The notes beneath the pieces were generated by a model. It worked only from the letters and a program-made list of their open reading frames with translations. It was not told the DNA's origin and made no database searches. A stretch of DNA of 64,000 bases from Svornostia abyssi (lineage in GTDB: Bacteria > Actinomycetota > Thermoleophilia > Solirubrobacterales > Solirubrobacteraceae): assembly GCA_024666565.1 (NCBI GenBank), contig CP088295.1, positions 620,001 through 684,000 on the forward strand. The letters are read 5' to 3'. The position numbers and the translations under genes are program-made. Positions within the stretch are counted from its first letter, which is position 1. Each line of letters starts with the position of its first letter. This document shows, piece after piece, positions 32,834 to 44,272 of this stretch.

Positions 32834-33258
32834 GAGCGCTCGTGCAGCGCGTGTCGCGCGCGGCGGTGCGCGTGGACGGCGCGGTCGTCGGGGAGATCGG
32901 TCCCGGCCTGCTCGTCTTGCTCGGCGTCACGCACGACGACACGGAGGCGATCGCCGACCGTGTGGCGGAGAAGGTGCGCGCGCTGCGCGTCTTCCCCGAC
33001 GCGGAGGGGCGGATGAACGAGCCGCTCGGCGAGCGCGGGGTGCTGTGCGTCAGTCAGTTCACGCTGTACGGCGACACGCGCAAGGGCACGCGGCCGTCGT
33101 ACGTCGCGGCGGCGCGGCCGGAGGTCGCCGAACCGCTGTACGACCGGGTGTGCGCGGCTCTGGGCGCGGAGCGCGGCGTATTCGGCGCGATGATGGAGAT
33201 CGAACTGGTCAACGACGGGCCGGTCACGGTGATGATCGAGGTGCCCGCACCCCTCTAG
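32830..33258 (+). CDS. dtd: D-aminoacyl-tRNA deacylase
   Basis: A 142-aa enzyme that removes D-amino acids mischarged onto tRNA. Motifs [13 protein letters not shown] (GTG start), [11 protein letters not shown] near residue 75-85 and [10 protein letters not shown] at the end are diagnostic. It overlaps the glutaredoxin-like gene by 4 bp. Confidence 0.93.
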   Translation: MRALVQRVSRAAVRVDGAVVGEIGPGLLVLLGVTHDDTEAIADRVAEKVRALRVFPDAEGRMNEPLGERGVLCVSQFTLYGDTRKGTRPSYVAAARPEVAEPLYDRVCAALGAERGVFGAMMEIELVNDGPVTVMIEVPAPL

Positions 33259-33268
33259 GATCGGCGCC

Positions 33269-33967
33269 ATGCCGCCGACCGACCGCCTCGTCCCCCGCTT
33301 CGCCGCCGAGCCGCCGCAGGAGGGCTTCCCCTACGGCCGGTGGGCCGAGACGCTCCAGGCCGAGTTCCTCGCCGCGTGCCTGCGCGCCGCCGAGGAGGCG
33401 GACGATCTCGACGTCGGCGAGGCCACCGACATCACGTGGTTCCCCGACCGCACCTGGGAGGCGCGCACGTGGATCCCCGCGTCGACGCGCACCACGACGG
33501 GCGTCGAGCTGTTCGGCCACGTCTCGTTCCGGCCCGCCACCGACGAGGAGGAGGCCGACGAGTTCGAAGCGCACGCCGAGGCCACGGACATCCTCGCCGA
33601 GGACAACCCGGACTGGCGGATCGACGTCTCCGACCACGTCGTCGGGGACTGGCGCGGCGAGCTCGGCAACGTGGCGGACATGACGCTCGTGTGGGGCGTG
33701 CCGCTCGTGCGCGGCGGGGTGACCGCGTGCGCGGAACTCGGCGGGATCACCGTCGACCAGTGCGCGCTGGCCGAGGACCGCTTCACCCTCATCGCCCCCG
33801 ACGCCTACCGCAGCGACACCCTCGAGATCGTCCTCTACGACGGCAAGGGCCACGAGCTGGCCCGGGAATCGCTGTACGCCGAGGGTGACGAGGACGAACC
33901 GGCCCAGAACGGCGACAGCTCCACGCGCAACGTCGACGACGTCGAAGACGCCTTCGGCGCGGACTGA
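33269..33967 (+). CDS. Hypothetical acidic protein (232 aa)
   Basis: An acidic soluble protein without a signal peptide or membrane helix. Notable stretches are ITWFPDRTWEARTWIPAST and EVELFGHVSF-like beta segments, and an acidic tail ending DVEDAFGAD. No family recognised. It follows dtd by 10 bp and ends 3 bp from the convergent lipoprotein gene. Confidence 0.75.
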   Translation: MPPTDRLVPRFAAEPPQEGFPYGRWAETLQAEFLAACLRAAEEADDLDVGEATDITWFPDRTWEARTWIPASTRTTTGVELFGHVSFRPATDEEEADEFEAHAEATDILAEDNPDWRIDVSDHVVGDWRGELGNVADMTLVWGVPLVRGGVTACAELGGITVDQCALAEDRFTLIAPDAYRSDTLEIVLYDGKGHELARESLYAEGDEDEPAQNGDSSTRNVDDVEDAFGAD

Positions 33968-33970
33968 CCG

Positions 33971-35656
33971 TCAGCGCGCCGCGCGGCGCGCCCGTGCGTC
34001 GAGCGACGTGAACGCCAGATCCCAGGTGCCCGCGCGCTCGTCGACGGCGCCGATGACGTCTCGGGAGACGAGCAGCGGGCGCTCGTCCCAGCGCCACGGC
34101 GCGCCGATCGCCATGTCGACGGCCGCCCGGTTGATGCCCGCCCACGCGCGTGAGCGCAGCTCGCCGGCCGGCAGCTCGGCGCTCGCCGCCATCGCGGCGT
34201 CGACACGGGTGCCCGCACGCCCGCGCACGGCGGGCCGCAGGAGCACCTCGGGATCCGCGGCGGCCGTGCCGGCCGACGCGCTCAGGCACACCGCGTAGCG
34301 CGACGTCCGGGACGTGCACGCCGCCCGCAGCGCCGCGCCGCGCAGGACGTCGACGCGCAGCCGCACCCCCATCTCCCGCCACGACTCACGTGCCGCGCGG
34401 GCGACCGCGGCGTCCGCGCCCGAGTCGCCGCGCACCGCCGGCAGCGGCGGGCCGTCGTAGCGCCCGCCCTCGATGCCCGCCAGGCGCAGCTCGGACGCGG
34501 CCCGCCGCGGGTCGCCCGACGGCTCACGCAGCTCGGGCGCGCCGGTGCCGTCCACGCCACCGGACTCGTCGTGGCCCGGGACGCTCGGCGGCAGGTAGTG
34601 CGACGCGATCGCTCCCCCGCCGCCGGCCGCCCGGAGCAGCAGGTCGCGGTCGAGCCCGGCGATGAGCGCCCGCCGGACGTGCACGTCGCGCAGCGCGACC
34701 GCCCGCGGGTTCAACGCGACGTACCGCGTCACGGGGAGCGGCGAGACCGCGAGCTGGCCGCTGTCGCGGCGCCGTGCGATGCGCGCGACCTCCGGCGGCG
34801 CCGCGGGCGCGAGCACGAGCCCGTCCCCGGCGAGGACCCGCCAGGCGGCCTGCCGGCGCGGCTCGCGCTGGAACGTGATGCGGCCGGGATACGCGGGGCG
34901 CGGGTCGCTGTCCCGCCGCCACGCCGGGTTGCGGTCGAACCGCACCGTCCCCGGCGCCAGCGGCGCGGGCGGATCCGGCGACGGCGCGTACGGGCCGCTG
35001 AAGACGGGGACGTCCGCCGGAAGGTCCCCGCCGGTCCGCGGCAGCTCCGCGGGCACGGGCGTGCTCGCGGCCGTGGCCAGGCCCTCGAGGACGGTCTCGG
35101 GCGCGGGTGCGCGCAGGCGCAGGACCAGGCGATCGTCGTCGGGCGCGGAGATGCCCTCCACGTCGCGCCACAGCCCGACCGGGCCGAGCCCGTCGATCGC
35201 CCCGAGCAGCCGACGGGCGGGCGGTCCCGCGACGGGGTCGGCCAGCGCGCGCTCCAACCCGTGCTCGACGTCCCGTGCGGTGATCCGCCGACCGTCGGCC
35301 GGACCGAACCGGCCGGTGCGGCGGACCGGCACGGTGATCGTCAGGCGGTCCTCGGAGATCTCGGCGTCGCCCGCGGCAAGGTCAGGCACCGCCTCGGCGC
35401 GCTCCGGGACGTGGACGTACAGCTGCCGGAACGCGATGCCGTGCGCCATGGCGCCCGCGGCGTCACGCACGCGATGCGGGTCCAGCGACGGGGAGGACGG
35501 CGCGAGCACCGTCAGCTGACCCCCGCGACCCGGGCGCTCATTGGCTGCCGGCTTCGGTCCGCCGGAGCCCGAACCACAGCCGGAGAGCACCACGGCGGCA
35601 AGAGCCGCGACGGCGGGAACCCACGGCCCACCGTGCGCTGGACGATTCGACCGCAC
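33971..35656 (-). CDS. Oligopeptide-type ABC solute-binding lipoprotein
   Basis: A 561-aa family-5 extracellular solute-binding protein (SBP_bac_5). The signal peptide ends at lipobox LSGC. Typical features are LTVLAPSSPSLDPHRVRD near the start, GRRITARDVEHGLERAL, and a second lobe with VRRALIAGLDRDLLLRAAGGG. Ligands of the family are peptides, nickel or glycosides. GTG start. It is divergent from a second binding protein 142 bp away and has no transporter genes on its own strand. Confidence 0.85.
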   Translation of the reverse strand: MRSNRPAHGGPWVPAVAALAAVVLSGCGSGSGGPKPAANERPGRGGQLTVLAPSSPSLDPHRVRDAAGAMAHGIAFRQLYVHVPERAEAVPDLAAGDAEISEDRLTITVPVRRTGRFGPADGRRITARDVEHGLERALADPVAGPPARRLLGAIDGLGPVGLWRDVEGISAPDDDRLVLRLRAPAPETVLEGLATAASTPVPAELPRTGGDLPADVPVFSGPYAPSPDPPAPLAPGTVRFDRNPAWRRDSDPRPAYPGRITFQREPRRQAAWRVLAGDGLVLAPAAPPEVARIARRRDSGQLAVSPLPVTRYVALNPRAVALRDVHVRRALIAGLDRDLLLRAAGGGGAIASHYLPPSVPGHDESGGVDGTGAPELREPSGDPRRAASELRLAGIEGGRYDGPPLPAVRGDSGADAAVARAARESWREMGVRLRVDVLRGAALRAACTSRTSRYAVCLSASAGTAAADPEVLLRPAVRGRAGTRVDAAMAASAELPAGELRSRAWAGINRAAVDMAIGAPWRWDERPLLVSRDVIGAVDERAGTWDLAFTSLDARARRAAR

Positions 35657-35798
35657 CGGGCCAGGGTACGACCGATCCGTTCACACCGGCGATTGACCGA
35701 GATCCTGCAGGGTTCCGAACCGCCGCGCTGCTGCCGATGCCGGGGGTACGCTTGCGCTCACCCTCGCGGGCGTTCTTGGACAAGGAGGCACCACCCCC

Positions 35799-37456
35799 AT
35801 GCGACGGATCCCCCCACGGCTTGTCAGCGCGCTGGCAGCCGCCGCCCTGCTCGGCTTCGCCGGGCTGCGGCAGTGACGACGACGGCGACTCAGGGGGTGA
35901 GTCAGCGGGCAAGACGGGCGGTGCCGCCACGGCGTACTACACGTCCTTCCCCGACTACATGGATCCGGCCCTGTCCTACACCGTCGAGGGCTGGCAGGCG
36001 CTGTGGACCGTCTACACGCCGCTCCTCACGTACGACCACGCCGAGGGCACCGCGGGATCCAAGCTCGTTCCCGGCCTCGCTGAGGCGATGCCGGAGATCA
36101 GCGAGGACGGCAAGACCTACACGCTCGTCCTGCGGGAGAACCTGAAGTACAGCGACGGCACGCCCGTGAAGGCGTCGGACTTCGAGCACTCCATCAAGCG
36201 CGTGCTCAACCTCGAGTCCGGCGGCAGCGGCTTCTACCAGAGGATCGTCGGCGCGGAGGCGTACCTCGAGGCCGGCAAGGCCCAGGGGGACATCAGCGGC
36301 ATCACCGCCGATGACGCAACCGGCGAGATCACGATCAAGCTCGTCGAGCCGGACGGCCAGTTCCCGTTCGTCCTCGCGCAGCTGTTCGCCGCACCCGTGC
36401 CGGGCGACACGCCGTTCTCGAACCAGACGAAGACCCCGCCCCCGGGCGTCGGCGCGTTCAAGATCAGCGAGGTCGACGGCACCCGCGGGTTCACCCTCGC
36501 GAAGAACGCCGCGTTCAGCGGCTTCGAGGGCGTGCCGCAGGCCAAGCTCGACACCCTGAAGGTCACGGTCGTCAAGGACGCCCGCCGGCAGGGTCAGGAC
36601 GTCATCGACAACAAGGTCGACTTCCTCATCGACCCGCCCGTGCGCGAGCAGCTGCGCGAGATCCGCACCGAGCTGCCGGACCGCTTCAAGGAGTTCACGA
36701 CGATCTCGACGTACTACGCGTTCCTGAACCAGCGCGAGGCCCCCCTTTGACAAGAAGGAGGTCCGCCAGGCGGTGAACTTCGGCCTGAACAAGCCCGCGC
36801 TGGCCCGCCAGTTCAGCGGACTGCTCGAGCCGAGCTGCAACTACCTGCCGCCGAACATGCAGGGCTACGAGAAGATCGAGCCCTGCCCATACGGTGACCC
36901 GAACGGCGAACCCGACCTCGCAAAGGCCCGCCAGCTCATCAAGGACGCAGGCGCCGAGGGCGCGAAGGTCACGGTCTGGGGCAACGACGAGCCGGAGACC
37001 CGAGAAGTCACACTCGCCCTCGCCGACCAGATGAAGGCCATCGGCCTGGACGCGTCCCCGAAGATCGTGGAGGGCTCGGTCTACTTCCAGACCATCGGCA
37101 ACCAGAAGACGAAGGCCCAGGCCGGCTTCGCCAACTGGTTCGCCGACTTCCCGCACCCGGCGAACTTCATGTTCCTGATGGACGGGTCCACGATCCAGGA
37201 GACGAACAACCAGAACTTCTCCAACGTGGATGACCCGACGATCAATGACACGCTGGCGGAGATCAACCAGAACGCCAACCTCGACGCGGTCGCGTCGCAG
37301 TACGCGGAGCTGGACAAGCGGATCGTCGACGAGGCGTACATCGCCCCGTACGGCAACCGCAAGCTCACGCTGGTGACCTCCGATCGGCTGGCGTTCGACG
37401 ACATCGTCTGGCATCCGCTCTACGCCGCTGACTACACGTCATTCGCACTGAAGTAG
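35799..37456 (+). CDS. Peptide ABC transporter solute-binding lipoprotein, two frameshifts
   Basis: ATG after AAGGAGG. Read as three segments: signal peptide MRRIPPRLVSALAAAALLGF ending in lipobox AGC; TAYYTSFPDYMDPALSYTVE to LNQREAP; and FDKKEVRQAVNFGLNKPAL to the C terminus (YAADYTSFALK). Breaks are at GCCGGGC 35860-35866 and C6 36740-36745 (one base too many each). Joined, it is a family-5 binding protein of about 551 aa. It heads the Dpp/Opp-like operon and probably delivers oligopeptides. Confidence 0.85.
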
Positions 37457-37465
37457 CCCAGAGCT

Positions 37466-38472
37466 ATGAGCGCCTGCCCGATCCCGAGGCAGGCACCGAC
37501 GTCGGCAGTGCCGGCCGGTCGCCTTGGCGGCTGGCTTGGCGCCGCCTGCGTCGGGACCGGCTGGCGCTCGTCTTCTCCCTGCTGTTCGGCCTGCTCGTCG
37601 TCATGGCGCTCGCCGCGCCGCTGTACGCCGAGCACGTCGCGAACACCACGCCGGACAAGCAGAACCTCACCGGGACCGTGGTGGTCGACGGTGAGGAGGT
37701 CGACATCGTCACGCCCGACGGCATCCCGGTCGGCCCGACGTGGGGCAGCGAGTACCTGCTCGGCGCGGACATCAACGGGCGCGACGTCGCCGTGCGGCTG
37801 CTCTACGCGGCCCGCAACTCGATGTTCATCGGGTTGACCGGCGCGCTCATCACCACGCTGCTGGCCATCGTCTTCGGCATCGTCGCGGGGTACTACCGCG
37901 GCCCGGTCGACTGGATCATCTCCCGGGCGATGGACGTGCTGTGGGCGGTGCCGGTACTGCTCCTCGGCGTGGCCCTCGGCGTCGCGCTGACCCTCGGCGG
38001 GGTGCGGATCGGGCCGCTGACCCTCGACGCGGGGTCGTTGTGGATCCCGGCGCTGATCATCGGCGTCGTGAGCGTCGTCTACCTCGCCCGCCCGCTGCGC
38101 GGCGAGATCCTGCAGCTGCGCGAGCAGGAGTTCGTCGAGGCCGCCCGTGCGCAGGGGGCCAGCGGGCCGCGCATCATGTTCAGCGAGCTGCTGCCCAACG
38201 TCATGAGCACGGTGCTCGTCTTCTTCCCGCTGCTGTTCGCGAACGCCGTGCTGCTCGAGGCGTCGCTGTCGTTCCTCGGCGCCGGTGTGCAGCCGCCCGA
38301 CGCGTCGTGGGGCACGATGATCGACGAGGGCATCAACGTCCTCATCACGCAGCCGGCGCTGACGATCGCGCCCGGCATCATGCTCGTGCTCTGCGTGCTG
38401 TCGCTGAACGTCGTCGGGGAGTCCGTCCGCAAGGCCATCGACCCGCGCGCCCGCGTGATGCTGGAGCAGTAG
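37466..38472 (+). CDS. ABC transporter permease, DppC/OppC type, frameshift at the extreme N terminus
   Basis: The inner-membrane permease subunit with the EAA-type loop QEFVEAARAQGASGPRIMFSEL and SLSFLGAGVQPPDASWG. The main frame has no start codon before 37603. It begins sensibly as ERLPDPEAGTDVGSAGRSPW right behind ATG 37466, so one G is probably missing (ATGGAGCGC read as ATGAGCGC). A region of about 45 residues (DKQNLTGTVVVDGEEVDI) forms an extracytoplasmic insert after the first helix. It stands before the DppB-type gene, reversed from the commonest order. Confidence 0.85.
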
Positions 38473-38475
38473 GCG

Positions 38476-39422
38476 ATGGGCCGCTTCATCATCCGCCGCC
38501 TCGTCGGGATGGTCATCGTGCTGTTCGCCGTGTCGGTGATCGTCTTCGCGATCTTCAACGTCATCCCGAACGGCGCGCCCGAGAACCGGATGGCGGGCAA
38601 GCAGTCGACCCCGCAGCAGATCGAGGCGATCCGCCGCGAGTGGGGCTTCGACAAGCCGATCACCACGCAGTACGTGAAGATGATGGAGAAGCTCGCCACG
38701 GGCGATCTCGTCAGCTACCAGCAGCAGCGCAACGTCTTCGACGAGATCAAGCAGGGTCTGCCGCACACGCTGTCGCTCGCGATCGGCGCCGCGATCCTGT
38801 GGATGGCGGCTGGCGTGGCGCTCGGCGTCTACAGCGCGACACGCGCCGGGGGCAAGACGGACTTCGCCATCAACGTGCTCGCGCTCATCGGGATCTCCGT
38901 GCCCGTGTTCTGGCTCGGCGCGCTCGTGAACTACTACCTGGGCTACAAGCTCGGGTGGTTCCCGAACGGCGGCTACGTCGAGGTCGCCGAGGGCGGGCTG
39001 TGGCAGTGGGCGTACCACCTCTTCATGCCGTGGACCGTCCTCGCGCTGCTGTTCATCGGGGTCTACTCGCGCGTGCTGCGCGGCACGATCCTCGAGACGC
39101 AGAACGAGGACTTCGTCCGCACCGCCCGCGCGAAGGGCCTGTCGGAGAAGCAGGTCATGCGCCGCCACGTCCTGCGCACCTCGATGATCCCGATCATCAC
39201 GCTGTGGGGGCTGGACTTCGGCATCGTCATCGGCGGCGGCGCGATCCTCACCGAAGCGGTGTTCGACCTGCAGGGCGTCGGCCAGTACTACGCGGAGTCC
39301 GTGAGCCAGCTCGACGTGCCCCCCGTGATGGCGATCACGATCCTCGGCGCGGTGTTCATCGTCGTGCTGAACACGATCGTGGACATCCTCTACGCGGCGC
39401 TCGACCCGAGGATCCGGCTGTC

Positions 39423-39426
<4 letters not shown>
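38476..39426 (+). CDS. ABC transporter permease, DppB/OppB type
   Basis: A 316-aa permease: first helix MGRFIIRRLVGMVIVLFAVS, six helices in all, and the EAA loop EDFVRTARAKGLSEKQVMRRH with VLRTSMIPIITLWG. It pairs with the DppC-type subunit to form the peptide channel. It starts 3 bp after the upstream stop, and the next gene overlaps by 4 bp. Confidence 0.93.
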
Positions 39427-40477
<1,051 letters not shown>

Positions 40478-40481
<4 letters not shown>

Positions 40482-41554
40482 GCGGCGCGCCGCTGCTCCA
40501 GGTCGAGCACCTCCGGCAGTGGTTCCCCCTGCGATCGGGGCTGGTCATCGACCGCACGGTCGGCCACGTGCGCGCCGTCGATGACGTGACGTTCTCGCTC
40601 GGCGCCGGAGAGACGCTGGGGCTCGTCGGAGAGTCGGGCTGCGGCAAGACGACGCTCGCCCGGACGGTGCTGCGGCTCCTCAAGCCGACGGACGGCCGCA
40701 TCGTGTTCGCCGGCCAGGACATCACGAGCGCGAACCGCCGCGCGCTCAAGCCGCTGCGCCGCGACGCGCAGCTCGTCTTCCAGGACCCCCACTCGTCGCT
40801 GAACCCGCGACGCAGCATCGGGGACATCGTCGCCGCGCCGCTGGCTCGTCAGGGCGTCGGCCGGGCGGCCCGCCGCGCGCGCGTCGAGGAGCTGCTGCAG
40901 CTCGTGGGCCTGCCCGCGTCGGCGCGGGTGCGCTACCCGCACGAGTTCAGCGGCGGGCAGCGCCAACGGATCGGCATCGCCCGCGCGCTCGCAGTGCAGC
41001 CGAAGCTCGTGGTGCTCGACGAGCCGGTCAGCGCGCTCGACGTCTCCATCCAGGCGCAGATCGTCAACCTGCTCGACGACCTGCAGGACGAGCTCGGCCT
41101 GAGCTACCTGTTCGTCGCGCACGATCTCGCGGTCGTCCGGCATGTGTCCGACCGGATCGCGGTGATGTACCTCGGGCGGATCGTCGAGATGTCACCCTCG
41201 GAGGAGCTGTACACGCGGCCGATCCATCCGTACACCGACGCCCTGCTGCAGGCGATCCCGGTGCCCGAGCCGCGCGTCGCGCGGCGCCAGCGGCCGACGA
41301 TGGGCGGCGAGCCGCCGTCACCGATCGATCCGCCGTCGGGCTGCGTGTTCCACCCGCGGTGCCCGCGAGCGCAGGACCGGTGCCGGGTTGAGGTGCCGCC
41401 GCTCACGGAGTACGACGGCGGACATGCCGCGGCATGCCACTACCCGCTGCACGTCACGGAGGCGGACATCGCGGCCTCGACGCGGTCGGCGGCCAGTCCG
41501 CAGGCGGCGGGCGACACGGCGCCCGAGGTCCTGCCGGTCGGCGAGCCGGCCTGA
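40478..41554 (+). CDS. Peptide ABC transporter ATPase, DppF/OppF type
   Basis: A 358-aa ATPase: LRQWFPLRSGLVIDRTVGHV (the OppF-type N terminus), Walker A GESGCGKTT, C-loop EFSGGQRQR, Walker B VVLDEPVSALD and tail CVFHPRCPRAQDRC. With the preceding genes it completes a solute-binding protein/permease/permease/ATPase/ATPase operon. A strong terminator follows. Confidence 0.94.
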
Positions 41555-41560
41555 ACGCGT

Positions 41561-41587
41561 CGGGGCCCGGCGCAAGGCCGGGCCCCG
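41561..41587. terminator. Hairpin terminator of the peptide transporter operon
   Basis: A perfect 11-bp stem (CGGGGCCCGGC with GCCGGGCCCCG) and 5-nt loop, 6 bp after the DppF stop and 16 bp before the end of the convergent secreted-protein gene. It probably works in both directions. Confidence 0.75.
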
Positions 41588-41603
41588 AACAGCGCGGCGA
41601 TCC

Positions 41604-42176
41604 CTACGACGCCGCGCCGAGCGTGACCGTCGCGGTGGCGGTGCCGAGCTTGAAGCCCGACGTCAGCGCGCGCGTGCCGAACGCGAAGTTCAGGACGCTG
41701 GCGGCGAACTGGGTCAGCTCCACATCGGCCGTGACCACCGTGGCGCCACCCGTGCCGGCGGCGACGGAGATGTTCGTCAGCCGCGCGAGGTCGAACCGGA
41801 TGCCCAGGCCGCGGAGCTCGACGTTGAGCTTCGGCTCACCGCGCAGGTCGATGATGAACCGCTGCACGTTGATGTTGACGAAGCCCTTCTTGAGCGCCAG
41901 GCCACCCGAGTGGCCGACGGTGCCCTTGAGCTCGGGCGTGAGCGAGCCGCCGGTGATGGGGAACACGACGCGGCCGGTCTCGTCGACCGTCGCAGCGGTC
42001 GTGGGCTGGACGCGAACGCCGAGCGAGGTCAGGGCCGCGCCGGCGGCCGGATCAAGGGCCAGGCGCGTGTCGACGCCGGTCACGGGGATCGGGTCTGCAG
42101 CCTGGGCGGGGGCGACGGCAATGGCGAACGTCGCGGCGACGGCGAGCAGTGCGGCGATGAGCGGGCGTACGGACAT
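41604..42176 (-). CDS. Small secreted beta-rich protein (190 aa)
   Basis: ATG start. Signal peptide MSVRPLIAALLAVAATFAIA..AQAAD. The mature part shows G...VFPITGGSLTPELKGTVGHSGGLAL, strand-rich repeats and a hydrophobic C terminus without a sorting signal. The FPITGG..GT..HSGG pattern recalls HtaA-like or related short exported proteins of high-GC actinobacteria, from memory only. No cysteine is present. Function unknown. Confidence 0.82.
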   Translation of the reverse strand: MSVRPLIAALLAVAATFAIAVAPAQAADPIPVTGVDTRLALDPAAGAALTSLGVRVQPTTAATVDETGRVVFPITGGSLTPELKGTVGHSGGLALKKGFVNINVQRFIIDLRGEPKLNVELRGLGIRFDLARLTNISVAAGTGGATVVTADVELTQFAASVLNFAFGTRALTSGFKLGTATATVTLGAAS

Positions 42177-42314
42177 GGGATGGGCTCCTGTGGACGGGTG
42201 GACGTGCCTCGTGTCGACCCGCTGTTGCGAGACGCGCCACCGGATCGGTTCGCGCGGCGCATGAGCTGGCGCGTCGGCGGTGTCCGGTGAACCGCCGGTA
42301 CGCTGCATCGCCGA

Positions 42315-42388
42315 GCCCCGATAGCTCAGCTGGATAGAGCGTCCCCCTCCTAAGGGGAAGGCCGCAGGTTCGAATCCTGCTCGGGGCG
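42315..42388 (+). tRNA. tRNA-Arg (anticodon CCU)
   Basis: A 74-nt cloverleaf. The acceptor stem GCCCCGA pairs with TCGGGGC. The D-arm is AGCTCAGCTGGATAGAGC. The anticodon stem TCCCC pairs with GGGGA around the loop CTCCTAA, with anticodon CCT at 42349-42351. The T-arm contains GGTTCGAATCC. No CCA is encoded. It reads the rare AGG codon. Confidence 0.95.
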
Positions 42389-42394
42389 CTGCTG

Positions 42395-43012
42395 CTAGCC
42401 GCCCGTCGTCGCGGGCGCGGGCAGCAGCAGCGAGATGACCCGCAGCGCCTCGTCGACGTCCGCCTCCCGGCCGGCGATCACGTCCGAGAAGAAGAACGAC
42501 TCCGACAGGCGCGTGATCGCGTAGGCGAGCATCGCGGTGCTGATGTCGTCGGGGATCGAGATCGTCCCCCGGTCCCGTTCCTCGACGAGCACGCTCTCGA
42601 TGAAGCTGACCAGGCGCTGCTCGAGATCGGTCGCCGGCGTCGTGAGGATGCGCAGCGCGGTGGCGGGTTCGCGGAGCACGAAGGCCGTGTACGGCGCCCA
42701 GGTCAGCAGGTCGGTGCCGATGCTGTGCAGGAGCGCGAGGATGCGGCTGCGCCCGCGCCGCCGCCGGGTCTGCTCCGCCAGGTCGTCGAGGACGGGCCCC
42801 GTGATGCTCCAGATCGTGCTGGCGATGAGCGCGTCGCGGTCGCCGACCCAGCGGTAGAGCGTCGCGCGGCCGATGCCGAGTTCCGCCGCGAGCGCCTGCA
42901 TGTCGATCCTCTCCCCCGCGAGGAAGAGCTCGCGGGCGCGCTGCTCGACGTCGGCGCGGGTTGCGCTGCGCGGCGTCGTGGACCGTGCGGCCTGCGTGCG
43001 TCGCTTCGCCAT
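42395..43012 (-). CDS. TetR-family regulator (QsdR-like)
   Basis: A 205-aa repressor with the helix-turn-helix MQALAAELGIGRATLYRWVGDRDALIAS near residues 38-66. The C-terminal ligand domain contains DISTAMLAYAITRLSESFFFSDVI, a pattern seen in QsdR-type TetR proteins. It starts 42 bp beyond the end of the oxidoreductase gene on the same strand, so the two may be co-transcribed. Confidence 0.88.
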   Translation of the reverse strand: MAKRRTQAARSTTPRSATRADVEQRARELFLAGERIDMQALAAELGIGRATLYRWVGDRDALIASTIWSITGPVLDDLAEQTRRRRGRSRILALLHSIGTDLLTWAPYTAFVLREPATALRILTTPATDLEQRLVSFIESVLVEERDRGTISIPDDISTAMLAYAITRLSESFFFSDVIAGREADVDEALRVISLLLPAPATTGG

Positions 43013-43054
43013 CTCGCGATGGCGGAGTCTGACGCACGCGGCCGTCGGACGGCG

Positions 43055-44035
43055 CTACGCGGGCGTGCAGTCGAACACGATCTTGCCGAAGGTCTCGTTG
43101 CGCGCCATGCGGGCGATGCCTTCGGGCGCCTCCGAGAGGGGGAGCACCTCGTCGATCACCGGACTGATCTCGTGCGTGCTGCAGAACTCCACGAGGCGGG
43201 CGAACTCTGTCCGCGTGCCCATCGTCGCCCCGATGACCGAGATCTGCGAGAAGAAGACCCGGGAGAGCTCCGCGTCGGCGGAGGGCCCGCTCGTCGCGCC
43301 CGAGACGACGATCCGCCCTCCCGGCCGCACGCTGCGCATCGAGTGGGCCCACGTCGCGGCGCCGACGGTCTCCATCACGGCGTCGACGCGCGAGGGCAGC
43401 CGCCCGTCCCGGCCGAACGCGGCGTGCGCGCCGAGCTCGGCGACCGCCCGCGCGCGCTTGGCGGCGTCGTCGCTCGCCACCCAGACGGTCAGCCCCGCCG
43501 CTCGGCCGAGGGTGATGAGGGCCGTCGCGACGCCGCCGCCGGCGCCCTGGACGAGGATCTTCTCGCCCGGCACCGCCGCGGCGGCGCTGAACAGCATCCG
43601 GTACGCCGTCAGCCACGCCGTCCCGAGCGACGCGGCAGCCTCCCACGACATCCCTGCGGGCTTGGGCACGAGGTTCTCGGCCGGGACCGCGACCACCTCG
43701 GCGAACGTGCCGTCGATGCCGTCGGAGAGCAGCCGCCGCCCGGGATCGAAGGTCTCGTCGCCGCCGCCCCGGCGGGCGTCGGCGATCACCGGGTAGACGA
43801 GCACCTCGTTGCCGTCGGGATCGACGCCGGCGCCGTCCGAGCCCAGGACGACCGGCAGCCACGACGGATCGACCCCGACACCCTGCAGTGCCCAGAGGTC
43901 GTGCCGGTTCAGCGACGCGCGGCGGAGGGACACCGGCACCCAGCCCGGCTCGGGCGTCGGCTCGGGCTTCTCGACCAGCCGCGCGGCCGAGACCGGGTCG
44001 GCGCCGTCGGGCTTGAGCAGTGAGATCGTGAGCAT
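43055..44035 (-). CDS. Zinc-type alcohol dehydrogenase / quinone oxidoreductase (MDR) protein
   Basis: A 326-aa medium-chain dehydrogenase: RRASLNRHDLWALQG and LPVVLGSDGAG in the catalytic domain, and the NAD(P) fold GEKILVQGAGGGVATALI near residue 165. The structural zinc cysteines are missing, placing it nearer quinone oxidoreductases. ATG 44035 has AGGAGAA upstream. It is divergent from the mce operon across a 237-bp control region. Confidence 0.88.
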   Translation of the reverse strand: MLTISLLKPDGADPVSAARLVEKPEPTPEPGWVPVSLRRASLNRHDLWALQGVGVDPSWLPVVLGSDGAGVDPDGNEVLVYPVIADARRGGGDETFDPGRRLLSDGIDGTFAEVVAVPAENLVPKPAGMSWEAAASLGTAWLTAYRMLFSAAAAVPGEKILVQGAGGGVATALITLGRAAGLTVWVASDDAAKRARAVAELGAHAAFGRDGRLPSRVDAVMETVGAATWAHSMRSVRPGGRIVVSGATSGPSADAELSRVFFSQISVIGATMGTRTEFARLVEFCSTHEISPVIDEVLPLSEAPEGIARMARNETFGKIVFDCTPA

Positions 44036-44170
44036 GAGGCGGTTCTCCTGGTGCGTGCGCACAGGTGGGGAGGTGACGAGGCGAGGATACATTTCTGAAT
44101 CTGTCTCATCGGCGCACCAACTACAAACCGGTGGCGCGCGACGGTAGGCGCTTGCACCGAGGACGCACGG

Positions 44171-44221
44171 CGGTTACATTGCCCGGCACGGGGGTTACAT
44201 TGCCCCGGTCCTGTAACACAG
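44171..44221. promoter_or_regulatory. Direct-repeat operator region of the mce operon
   Basis: GGTTACATTGCCC occurs twice (44171-44183 and 44192-44204), 21 bp apart, i.e. on the same DNA face. An inverted TGTAAC follows at 44211-44216 inside CCTGT-AAC-ACAGG. The cluster lies 50-100 bp before the first yrbE start. Repeated half-sites in a divergent promoter gap are typical of repressor binding. Confidence 0.6.
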
Positions 44222-44272
44222 GGGCCTGTGCCGCGGTTTGCGTGCAGGCCGGGTCGGAGTGAGAGGCTGGGC

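Noticed and set aside
35860..35866. Programmed frameshift at the lipobox of the solute-binding protein
   Set aside because: There is no slippery heptamer with a downstream stimulator, and the same GCC(C/G)GGC defect breaks four other gene sites, so an error is simpler.
42315..42388. tRNA-Arg as an integration site of a mobile element
   Set aside because: No integrase gene, direct repeat of the tRNA 3' end or change of base composition is seen beside it.
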